Shown: piece after piece, positions 36,116 through 45,500 of the stretch
Position numbering within the stretch: position 1 is the first letter of the stretch
How the letters are laid out: every line of letters begins with the position of its first letter
NCBI RefSeq assembly: GCF_025210435.1
Contig: NZ_JAOART010000045.1
Coordinates: 37,870-101,869, forward strand
DNA: 64,000 nucleotides
From: Anaeromicrobium sp.
GTDB lineage: Bacteria > Bacillota > Clostridia > Peptostreptococcales > Thermotaleaceae
Direction: 5' to 3'
The notes under the pieces: generated by a model
Told to the model about the DNA's origin: nothing
Seen by the model: the letters and a program-made list of their open reading frames with translations, nothing else
Databases searched by the model: none
Program-made: the position numbers and the translations under genes

Positions 36116-36873
36116 TGAGTGCTAATACAGGATTAGATTTAACTAAAATCAAACCATATGGAGATACTATGAACGATGGAATGGTTCAATTATGTTTCAC
36201 ATTACCAGTTCCATGTGGAGAAGAAGCTAAGGAAGCCGCAAGACGTCTTGCATCAAAGATGGGTATGGAAGAACCAGCTGTAACACATGCAGAAGACTTA
36301 GGTGTAGGTTATACTATGTTTGTAATGTATGGAAAGTGTACTCATACAGTAGATTACACATCTATAGAAGTTCCTAAGGTAGATGTGGATATAATGGATA
36401 AATATGGAGTAGAAGCTTTTATTAAAGAAAATATTAAAAGAGATATAACTATATTAGGAGCTTGTACAGGAACTGATGCCCATACAGTAGGTATAGACGC
36501 TATTATGAATATGAAGGGTTATGCAGGACACTATGGTCTTGAAAGATACAAGGGTGTTGAAGCTATCAACTTAGGAAGTCAGGTTCCTAACGAAGAATTC
36601 GTAGCTAAGGCTATAGAATTAAAGGCTGACGTATTATTAGTATCTCAAGTAGTTACTCAAAAGGATGTTCACATAGCTAACTTAACTAATTTAGTTGAAA
36701 TATTAGAAGCAGAGGGAATAAGAGACAAGGTAGTATTAATTTGTGGTGGACCTAGAATAAGCCATGAACTAGCTAAAGAGCTAGGATACGACGCTGGATT
36801 TGGTTCTGGTTCTTTTGCTGAAGATGTGGCGTCATTTGCAGTAAATGAAATAGTAGATAGAAATTTAATATAG
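36115..36873 (+). CDS. kamE: Beta-lysine 5,6-aminomutase beta subunit (B12-binding)
   Basis: 252 residues. The cobalamin motif DAHTVG supplies His123 as cobalt ligand, and Lys134 in MNMKGY corresponds to the PLP lysine (His133 and Lys144 in the Acetoanaerobium enzyme, a constant offset of ten). GGP at LICGGPRIS completes the Rossmann B12 domain. Translation is coupled to kamD. Last gene of the operon, followed by a strong terminator. The later pathway genes kce and kal are not in this window. Confidence 0.96.
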   Translation: MSANTGLDLTKIKPYGDTMNDGMVQLCFTLPVPCGEEAKEAARRLASKMGMEEPAVTHAEDLGVGYTMFVMYGKCTHTVDYTSIEVPKVDVDIMDKYGVEAFIKENIKRDITILGACTGTDAHTVGIDAIMNMKGYAGHYGLERYKGVEAINLGSQVPNEEFVAKAIELKADVLLVSQVVTQKDVHIANLTNLVEILEAEGIRDKVVLICGGPRISHELAKELGYDAGFGSGSFAEDVASFAVNEIVDRNLI

Positions 36874-36879
36874 ATAAAA

Positions 36880-36925
36880 TAAAAACAAAAGGACAATAGA
36901 TATCTATTGTCCTTTTGTTTTTATT
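36880..36925 (+). terminator. Intrinsic terminator after kamE
   Basis: Near-perfect palindrome with arms AAAACAAAAGGACAATAGA and its complement around a TATC centre, followed by TTTTTAT. It closes the kdd-kam operon. Confidence 0.9.
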
Positions 36926-37031
36926 CTATGAATCCAATGAAATAGGTCTTCATCCTAAATATTTAGTAAGCCTTTAGATGCCCAGAATTTTGAAGAACTT
37001 CTTAAGAGTAAGTAGTTTTATGACGATATAA

Positions 37032-37097
37032 TTGGTGACAGGTGACGGACATTAAAATTTTTTAATGCTGTTCCTGTAACCTGTGATCTGTCACCAA
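37032..37097. repeat. Heptad-repeat hairpin 4, after the kam operon
   Basis: The left arm TTGGTGACAGGTGACGGACA has the 7-mer TGACAGG; the right arm reads CCTGTAA CCTGTGA TCTGTCA CCAAG. CATTAAAA pairs with TTTTAATG inside. It shares the closing TTGGTGA base with hairpin 3, 2.5 kb away. Confidence 0.78.
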
Positions 37098-37126
37098 GTT
37101 CACGCATAATACATGGAGGGATGAAA

Positions 37127-38206
37127 TTGAAAAAAATAGGAATATTAGTGATTTTAATAAGTTTGATCTTAACAAATACTACTTTTGCCATGGATAAATA
37201 CACGGGAATTAAGGAATACGAAGGACTTTATAATAATTTGAACTTTTCTGACATAAAAAATAGCCCTTATAAAAAATCTATCTATAAGCTAGCTAGCTTA
37301 TCTGTAATTAGGAAAAAGAGTTCAAATAAGTTTTATCCAAGTAAGAACATAAGCAAAGAAGAAGTCATAACTATGCTAGTGAGAATTGCAGGAAAAGAAG
37401 AAGAAGTTCAAGGAATAATAGGAAAGAAAAAATTAAATGGTAATGATGAGTTAGAAGCTTATTTAGATGTGGCAAAGAAAATAAATTTAATAACTAAAGA
37501 TGAGGCTAAAGATATATTATATGTATCTGATGAAGAAAAATATAAAATAGAGGATAAAATTAATGAAGAAGTAAAGAAAAACCCTAATTATACAGAAGAT
37601 GAAATAGTGGATTTAGAAGAAAAGATAAGACGTGACATGGAACACAAATATACATGGGGCAAACTGACCAATAGGGAAGAAGTGGCCATATGGATAGGTA
37701 GAATCATGGGCCTTAATAAAATAAATGGTTCTAATAGACAATATGTATACAATTTAAAGGACCATTCTAAAATAAAGGCAGAAAATATATCCCTAATTGA
37801 GAGAGTTTTACAGCTAAAAATAATAGAACCAATAGATGGATATTTTAAGCCTAGCAGTCCCATTAGAAGGGATGAAATGGCAGTAATATTAGACAAAATA
37901 AGCAAAAAAATATTTGAATTAAGGGGTTACGTTGTAAAAGAAGGAGTAATAGATAGTAAGGAAGAATTTGTAGTACCTGTAGAAAACCTTATAACAGGAG
38001 AGATAAGGGGAGAGAACAATTATGTATATACTACAAGGGATGAAAAGGGAGAGTATAATAAAATATCTACAGTAGGAGATAGTGGGTATATTGTATATGA
38101 CAAATACAATGGTATTATAGGACTGGCACCTAATTTAGAAGAATATGATTATATAGAGTATTGGATAAATGATAAAAAAAATGTAGTATATGTGGAAGTA
38201 AAATAA
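37127..38206 (+). CDS. Secreted SLH-type cell-wall protein
   Basis: 359 residues from a TTG at 37127, chosen because GGAGGG ends directly against the ATG at 37121, leaving no spacing for that codon; the two starts differ by two residues. A signal peptide (ILVILISLILTNTTFA) is followed by three weak S-layer homology units, at about 40-92 (NFSDIKNSPYKKSIYKLASL), 180-200 and 230-265 (YFKPSSPIRRDEMAVILDKI). A basic-acidic helical insert lies between. The C-terminal 80 residues have no known domain. It is monocistronic and convergent with the next gene. Confidence 0.8.
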   Translation: MKKIGILVILISLILTNTTFAMDKYTGIKEYEGLYNNLNFSDIKNSPYKKSIYKLASLSVIRKKSSNKFYPSKNISKEEVITMLVRIAGKEEEVQGIIGKKKLNGNDELEAYLDVAKKINLITKDEAKDILYVSDEEKYKIEDKINEEVKKNPNYTEDEIVDLEEKIRRDMEHKYTWGKLTNREEVAIWIGRIMGLNKINGSNRQYVYNLKDHSKIKAENISLIERVLQLKIIEPIDGYFKPSSPIRRDEMAVILDKISKKIFELRGYVVKEGVIDSKEEFVVPVENLITGEIRGENNYVYTTRDEKGEYNKISTVGDSGYIVYDKYNGIIGLAPNLEEYDYIEYWINDKKNVVYVEVK

Positions 38207-38247
38207 ATAAGGGACGGTTATGTAGTTCATAGCCGTCCCTTATTTTT
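38206..38247. terminator. Bidirectional terminator between convergent genes
   Basis: AATAAGGGACGG and CCGTCCCTTATT pair around a 15-nt loop, with T tracts beyond the stem on the plus strand and A tracts before it. It serves the SLH gene and probably the convergent gene at 38258. Confidence 0.85.
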
Positions 38248-38257
38248 ATGTGTTTTT

Positions 38258-39331
38258 TTAGTATTCATAAATTTTATCTAAATCATTATCATCTTCGTCA
38301 TATTCGTATTCGGCCATTTTATCATTGTCTTCATCATATACTAATACGTCCACATCTTCATCAACTTCATCAGTAATATCATCACAAACTTTATCAACGA
38401 AATCTCTGAAATCTTCCTCATCTCTATTCTTCCAATAATCAGATGTTCTATCGAACTTGGCATAAATCTTACATTCTATATGATCATCAGACTTTTGTTT
38501 TAAAGAGAATTTGGTAAACTCTAAGGTCTCACTTCCCACTTTATAATCATCATAATCATCTTCTAAGTCATTTTCCACAGAATTTAATTTATCATCAATG
38601 TCATCATCATCATCTTCTTCGTATAATCTTTCATCATTATAATCATAAGTATATTTGTCTATTTGATCATTGTCATCATCGTAAACCTTAACAACTACAT
38701 CTTTCTTTATGTGTTTTATAACCTCTTCACATAGATCTTCGATGAAATCGTCAAAGTCATCGTCATCCCTATCTTCCCATTTAGTATAACTTTTGTCAAA
38801 GTCTCCATACATTTTTACTAGTATTTCATTAGAATACTTACTTACTTTAAAATCCTTAAATCTTAAAGTATTTCCATCATTTTCATGGGAATCAAAATCC
38901 TCTTCTAACATTCTTCTTACATCGTCAAGTGATCCATTAGAAGTGCTACTAGGATTATTTGAAATGGATTTGTATAGATTTTGTTGACTTAGCTGAAATT
39001 TAAGATTAGTTATTTCCATATTTTTTCTATCAAGCTCTGCCTGGAGGGCTGTTATATCAGTAGAACTTGTGGGTGCATATATGTTCATAGTCTTAGAATC
39101 ATTATGCCACCTATAGGAATAGCCCATTCCATTAGCTAAGTCGTTTACGGGTACGTAAACATAACCGTTATATATGAATGGAGCAGAATTAAATGCTATA
39201 TTTTTCCCATTATAATTTACTTTAATATTATAAAACCAAGCATTTATCTTTTTAGTATATGTGGCAGATACTCCTACTACTGTGCTCAGTATAAGACAGA
39301 TTATAAGAGTTATTGTTAATTTTTTCTTCAT
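38258..39331 (-). CDS. Secreted acidic protein with copper-amine-oxidase-like N-domain and duplicated module
   Basis: 357 residues. A signal peptide (LTITLIICLILSTVVGVSA) is followed by a copper amine oxidase N-domain-like unit (FIYNGYVYVPVNDLANGMGYSYRWHNDSKTMNIYA), a cell-surface fold despite the name. A coiled stretch at about 98-118 comes next, then two copies of one module of roughly 100 residues (about 137-240 and 248-350). Both contain a FDK/FDR..W..RD..DF.DF.....E pattern and end in V.VYD.DND. Very rich in Asp and Glu, which suggests calcium binding. No catalytic motif seen. AGGAGG-type site precedes the ATG. It is divergent from the surface operon. Confidence 0.75.
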   Translation of the reverse strand: MKKKLTITLIICLILSTVVGVSATYTKKINAWFYNIKVNYNGKNIAFNSAPFIYNGYVYVPVNDLANGMGYSYRWHNDSKTMNIYAPTSSTDITALQAELDRKNMEITNLKFQLSQQNLYKSISNNPSSTSNGSLDDVRRMLEEDFDSHENDGNTLRFKDFKVSKYSNEILVKMYGDFDKSYTKWEDRDDDDFDDFIEDLCEEVIKHIKKDVVVKVYDDDNDQIDKYTYDYNDERLYEEDDDDDIDDKLNSVENDLEDDYDDYKVGSETLEFTKFSLKQKSDDHIECKIYAKFDRTSDYWKNRDEEDFRDFVDKVCDDITDEVDEDVDVLVYDEDNDKMAEYEYDEDDNDLDKIYEY

Positions 39332-39496
39332 ATGTTACCTCCTTAGAATAGATGTTTCCTACATTTTACCATAAATATAAAGTAGGTAATAGTTCTCTAT
39401 TATAAATTATTGATATATGATACTTTTTACCTGTATATTTTTTAAAAACTATTTCATATTGGTTATATATGGTACAATTGAAAATGGGGAAAAAGG

Positions 39497-39524
39497 TAAA
39501 AAAAACTTGAATTTTAGTCGATAT
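39497..39524 (+). promoter_or_regulatory. Possible sigma-D (FliA)-type promoter of the surface operon
   Basis: TAAA, 16 bases, then GTCGATAT, close to TAAA-N15-GCCGATAT. It lies 34-61 bp before the ATG at 39558. Tentative; poly-A context makes the -35 element easy to find by chance. Confidence 0.3.
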
Positions 39525-39557
39525 AAAAGTAAGTAGACTTTAGAAGGGGAGGTAATT

Positions 39558-42494
39558 ATGAATAAAAAAATAATGAGTATGGTCTTGAGTATGGTGATTT
39601 TATTTTCTATTCCAATTTACTCATACGGAGAAACAATAGACCCTAACAATATAGTATTAAGCACAAGCCCACAAAATAGTGAGATTAATGTAAGTTTAGA
39701 TCCATTATTAAAAGTAGCATTTACCCATAAAATAGAATTTTTAGATAGTGATAAAATTGATTATATAAAATTAGAATCCAATGAAGGGGTCTATGTACTA
39801 GATAATAGTGGTATACAAATAGGTGGAAATGGAAATAAGGAACTACTTATAGACATAATGGATGAAAGGGATAATGCATATGCTCTTAAGAAAGATACTC
39901 AATATACATTAACTATTAGTCCTAATCTAGTTAAATTAGTGGGAGTAACGGATTCTCATGGACAGGAGGTTAAGAATAAGGAAATAAAATTAACCTTCGC
40001 AACTACGGGAGAGGGAAGTATTCCTAATGTTGTAAAACATTCATCTAATGAAAGTTTTACAGATAATATAATAAATGTGAATGAAACGGGTCTTGTGAAG
40101 GATGGATATATATATATTAAATTCGATAGGAATATAAACAAAGATATGGATGTTTTAGGAACCCCATTAAATAATATGGTAAAAATGAATAAAAAATTAA
40201 AGTCTTTCAATGAAAGTAATGTTACAAAGGGTGCTTCAAATACTGACTTTAATTTTATAAATAGTAATGATAACTATGGATACACAAGTAAAGTTGAGTA
40301 TTTGAATATTGAAAGTATGGAATCTATAAATAATTATTTAAAAATAAAACCAAAAGAAGTATTAAAAGAAAATAGTGCCTATAGGCTTTTCATAGATAAG
40401 AAATACATAGAAGATACTCATGGAATAAACATAAGTAATCATATAGATTCAGTTTTTTATGTAAAGGCATCTAGTGATAATTCTAGTATTAAGTATTCGT
40501 TAAGTAATGGAGAGACAAACTTTGACAAAATATATTATACACAACCTATTTACAAGGCTACAAAGCCTATAGAAATATGCTTAGATAGGGAAGTGGTACC
40601 CCTTTTATCCAGTGAAAGATACAATACGGTAACTGATTCCGTTTATGAAGATAGCTTAAAAAATATAAGCATATTTGAAAATTACAATAAAGATATTAAA
40701 ATACCCATAAAGGAAATAAAGTTAGACTATTATTTAGATGGTTCAAATAGAAAGAGTAAATTATACATATACCCAAATGAAACTTTAAAAAGTGGAGCTC
40801 ACTATAAACTTTCCATACCAGAGGGAACTTTTGAAACAATAGGAGCCATTAAAAGTAATAATTTAATATATTCCTTCGTTACTGCATCTAGTGAAAGTAA
40901 TAAGAAGGGCATATACCAGTTAGAGGATAAGGAAATAAAAGTTACTGATCTTAAAAATGGTGAAAAGACCTTTAGTATAATAGGATATAACTTTAATGAA
41001 AAAATCAGTAAAGTGGTGCTAAATCCATTTAGTGGAAATGCTCCTACTTCTATAGATATAGATAGTTCTTATGTGGAATTTTATAATAGTAATAAATTAA
41101 AAGTACACATAAAAGATTCCATTAGGGATCAATTATCAAAGGATACGAGTACGGGTAAGTATAGGGTGAAGATAGTATTTCAAAATGGACATGAAATAAG
41201 TTCTACTGATAATGAATTACTATATATTGTTCCTAAGGATAAACCCACAGTAACAAAAGTATATCCTACTAAGGAGGGAATATACGATGAAAATCAATTG
41301 AAACACGATATAATAGATGACATTACGAGGGATAAATTCTTTGTTAAAGTTACCTTTAATGATGTGGATAATACCTTGAAATTAAATAAGGATAATTTGA
41401 ATGGAATAAATGTACATTCCTTAAATGGTTCAGAGAATTTACTAGATAAAGTTTTAATGAACTCTATAATATCAGATAAAGAAAAAACTAATAAATATAT
41501 ATATGTGAAAAATCAATCTAATAAGGAAGTGACCATATACATACCTATTTTAAAACTTAATTCAAATAATAGTTATGTGTTAGATATACCATCTAATCTA
41601 GTGTACTATGGTGCAGCAGATAATATTATAGGAAATGAAGCCGTATCCTTTAACTTTAAAACAAAGGACATTCCTAACGTAGATAAAATATCTATAGGAA
41701 GTATACCAGAAGATTATGATGATTATGATATATATATTTATGGGAAATATTTTAGTAGTGATGTGGAAGTTTATTTTAATGAAGAAGAGGCTAAAGATGT
41801 AAATAGAGTAGACGATAAGACCTTGAGGGTAGAGCTTCCCTCTAATTTAGATGTGGGCACATATGATGTGATTATAAAAAATGGAGAAAATCACAAGGCA
41901 ACCATGTATGGATCCATATCCATAATACAAGAAGGGGATTATGTTCCAAACGAAAAATATAAGATAAAAGATAAAACTTCCTATGGAGATATTAAAAGTG
42001 ATATAAGGATAAATAAGGATACCCTAGAAGTGATAGGAACCTATGATGAGTTAGAGATAAATTTAGACAAACTAATGGGTTATAATACTTATTTAAAGGA
42101 AATTGAGTATTATGGAGACTATTTAGGTCTATTAGAAACCCATTCAATTAGTGGAGATATAAATATATTTAATCTAAGAAGAATAAATGCAGACAAAAGG
42201 ATAAGTTTATATGTGGGTAAAGTAAATCCTCATAAGCTTACTAATATTAAAAGGAAATTAAGAGGAAAAACTATTTTATCAGACTTTATGGGGGTTTATG
42301 GAGAAAACTTTAATCTAGGTAGTGTTGTAGTTAAGATGCCATATAAGAAGTGTGATCTGAAGAAAGTGAAAGTCCTAAGATATGATGAAGACCTTAGAAA
42401 TTTTTATGAAGAAAAGTTTAGTATAAATTTAATAGATAAAAGGATAGAGATAATAGGTAAGGACAAAGGTATATTTGTAATAGTTAATAAATAG
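39558..42494 (+). CDS. Large secreted surface protein with Ig-like domains
   Basis: 978 residues. A signal peptide (about 1-25, ending YGE) is followed by a SbsA/Big_5-type Ig-like domain (LSTSPQNSEINVSLDPLLKVAFTHKI and TYTLTISPNLVKLVG). Two further regions of the same plan follow, with AYRLFIDKKYIED and HYKLSIPEGTFET. An IPT/TIG-like unit lies at about 715-800 (YDIYIYGKYFSSDVEVYFNEEEA). No LPXTG or SLH anchor is present. First of four genes on the same strand with gaps of 2-18 bp: an operon whose last product carries SLH domains. Function unrecognised beyond surface assembly. Confidence 0.8.
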   Translation: MNKKIMSMVLSMVILFSIPIYSYGETIDPNNIVLSTSPQNSEINVSLDPLLKVAFTHKIEFLDSDKIDYIKLESNEGVYVLDNSGIQIGGNGNKELLIDIMDERDNAYALKKDTQYTLTISPNLVKLVGVTDSHGQEVKNKEIKLTFATTGEGSIPNVVKHSSNESFTDNIINVNETGLVKDGYIYIKFDRNINKDMDVLGTPLNNMVKMNKKLKSFNESNVTKGASNTDFNFINSNDNYGYTSKVEYLNIESMESINNYLKIKPKEVLKENSAYRLFIDKKYIEDTHGINISNHIDSVFYVKASSDNSSIKYSLSNGETNFDKIYYTQPIYKATKPIEICLDREVVPLLSSERYNTVTDSVYEDSLKNISIFENYNKDIKIPIKEIKLDYYLDGSNRKSKLYIYPNETLKSGAHYKLSIPEGTFETIGAIKSNNLIYSFVTASSESNKKGIYQLEDKEIKVTDLKNGEKTFSIIGYNFNEKISKVVLNPFSGNAPTSIDIDSSYVEFYNSNKLKVHIKDSIRDQLSKDTSTGKYRVKIVFQNGHEISSTDNELLYIVPKDKPTVTKVYPTKEGIYDENQLKHDIIDDITRDKFFVKVTFNDVDNTLKLNKDNLNGINVHSLNGSENLLDKVLMNSIISDKEKTNKYIYVKNQSNKEVTIYIPILKLNSNNSYVLDIPSNLVYYGAADNIIGNEAVSFNFKTKDIPNVDKISIGSIPEDYDDYDIYIYGKYFSSDVEVYFNEEEAKDVNRVDDKTLRVELPSNLDVGTYDVIIKNGENHKATMYGSISIIQEGDYVPNEKYKIKDKTSYGDIKSDIRINKDTLEVIGTYDELEINLDKLMGYNTYLKEIEYYGDYLGLLETHSISGDINIFNLRRINADKRISLYVGKVNPHKLTNIKRKLRGKTILSDFMGVYGENFNLGSVVVKMPYKKCDLKKVKVLRYDEDLRNFYEEKFSINLIDKRIEIIGKDKGIFVIVNK

Positions 42495-42509
42495 GATGGT
42501 GAATAGAAG

Positions 42510-45500
42510 GTGAATGAAATTATAAAAAGAGTTATAGGATTGAGTATGGCCCTAGTAGTATTTTGCCTAAGTGGACCCTTTAGTATCTATAAGGTATGGG
42601 CAGCAGATCCATATTTTGTAGATGAAATAACCATAAGTAAAATATATGAGGATGGATCCTACTCTGTAAGTAAAACTAAGCTTACAATCCATGGTTCTAA
42701 TTTAACGGGAATAGCTGTAGGTACTATGACATCTACTGGTTACAAGTTACTTACTAACCCTACTGTAAATGCTCCTACCGTATTAGAATTTTTAGTAGAT
42801 GGAGATAAGATAGGGTCTAGTGTAGATGTGGGAGGAACTTCTATAGAAATAGAGAAAAATGCCCTACCAACACTGCTCAGTTTAAATAAAAGAATAATAA
42901 AACTTAATAAAAATGAAGAAAAACTAATATTAAATGGTTCTAATTTAAGTAAGATAAAAGATGATCCAAACGATTCAGGTGGTGAGAGTAGTGAATATAG
43001 GGCTTACTATGAAAACACATCTGGAGCTGGTGGAGAAATAGAACTTGATGAAAATAATTTTACAAATGACTCTCAAATCCAGATACCTAATAGTGAAATT
43101 AAAGGTGTATCAGGTATGCAAGACATAATTTTTACAAAGAAAAAGACTAAGAAATTTAATTTCCCTAGTGTGGGAGATAAAAACGTGAAAATATTAATAC
43201 AAAATACCTACTTGAAACAATTTACACTAGTAGAAGAGATAAATGTGAGTAATTTAGTAATGAATCCTAATAGGGGATTGCCTGGTGATCAGATAGAGTT
43301 CATAGCCACTGATGGACTTAACAAGTATGATGTGTTTTTCCTAAAAAAACTTACGGATAAATATGAGAATAAATATAAAGGTACAGATACTAAATATTCT
43401 CCTAATATAGATGGAAGACAAGTTCTTACTACAAAGGTTCCAAAGGGTATTGAGGCAGGACAATACTATGTAATATTTACAAATCCAATACCAGATGGAA
43501 AAGATCCTGATGAATCCATAACAAAACAGTTAATAATAGGAACATCACCTAGTTATGAAAAATTCACAGTGATAGATGCCCAACAAAAAATAAGAATATT
43601 ATCCGTAAACCCTAATAAGGGAGCTGATATAGGTGCTGAAACGGAAATATCGGGAATCTATTTTGGTTCGTTAAATATTCCTAGTTTAAATTTAGATGAT
43701 GACATGATTACAGTTACAGGGGATATATATGGGACTAATAGTAATATAACTATAGAATATGGAGATAAGAATAAGGACATAAAAGGAAATTACGAAGGTA
43801 CTCCTGTGGAAAAGGTCACAAGAACAGTTGAAGTAATAATAGGATCTGTGGCCAAATTCCCAAAAAAATCCAGTGGTGATTATGAATATTCTTTTTCTAA
43901 AGCCTTGGATAAAATAAAGGTTAATACTCAACCTATTACGGATGCAGACTCAGACCCTATAAAGGATGTGGTGGTAGAAACGGAAACCATAATTAAGCTA
44001 AAAGGATATCCTAATAATATTGTTTTAAAGGACAAGGCCATAATGGAAAATGGTTTCACATTCATTCCTAGTAAGATTGAGCCAGATATTCAACAGGTGG
44101 TTCCACAAAAAATACAAGTGGTAAAGGATGGAGATAAGTATAAAATTTCTAATGATGAGGATAGATTTATAGCCATATACGGGAAAAACTTTTTTATACA
44201 TAGGTATACGAAAGACAGTAAAGAAAAGATTAGATATCCTATTATAGAATTGGGAAATTCCATAAGATTGGATAAGAATACTCACCCTAATATTGATATT
44301 AAAATTTTTGATAAGCAGGGAAATGAGCTAGATGGAAGTGAAGGAAATGAATTAGGAAGTAAAATATTAATAAAAGTACCTAAGGATTCTACTATTACTA
44401 ATATTGGAAAAACCTGGACCAAAATTATAAATCCTGTAAGAAATTCTGACGAAGAAGGCTTATATGAGCAGGAAGTTGATAGTATAGAATTTGTTCTAGT
44501 GTCAGATAATGATACCCCCATAATAGAAGAAGTAAATCCTAATATAGTGTCCATAGAAGGTGGAATGGACATAGAAGTTATAGGTAATCAATTTAAGGAT
44601 GGTGCTAAAGTAATAATCGGTGGAAATGTGGTTGAGAGCATAAAAGTTCAAGGTGATGGAAAGAAAATAACATTTAAAGCCCCAAAGGGTGAATTTGAAG
44701 GAGAGACTCAACTTCAAGTAGTAAACCCAAAGGGTGGAATAGATACATATCCTTTTATTTATGTTAAAACATATACGGTGCCTAAAATAACAGATTTTTC
44801 TCCTAAGATGGGGAGTTCTAAGACCTTAGTAGTTTTAAATGGAGAAAACCTATTAAAGCCAGATCCAACAGGGTCTGCAGACAATATGTATAAGTTTATA
44901 GGAACTAGAGTTTTACTAGAGGGAGTAGATATTAATGAATATAATATGGACTCTAGTAACAATAGGGTACAACTTGAACCTTACAAGGCGAAAAATGGAA
45001 ATAAACTATTAGACACAAAGGACCAAAATTTGATAAAAGAGTACTACAACAGTGTTATATTAAAAAATAATAATACTAACAAATATTATGTTATAGATCA
45101 AACGGAAGATAAAAAGATAATTTTATCTAATGGTAGTAATGAAAAATATGAAATTAAAAGAAATGGAAATAATATAGAGGCCCATAGTAGAGATGGGCAT
45201 GTTTTTCAAGTTACAATGGAAGAAGAAGGAAACCAGGATGTAATAAAGTTAAAAGATTCTTCAAATACAATAAAACTATATATGTATACACCATATAAAG
45301 TAATAGATCAGGTCATAGTAGGAAATAGGGTTAAAGTTTTATCCATAGGGAAATTATATTTTACAATTCCTACTAATTTAACTAGGCCAGGATATTATGA
45401 TGTTACTATTAAAAATCCAGATACGAAGACAGATAGTAAAATAAATGAACAAGGATTTAATTATTATCCTCAACCTTATAATAATCCCAATATATCATCT

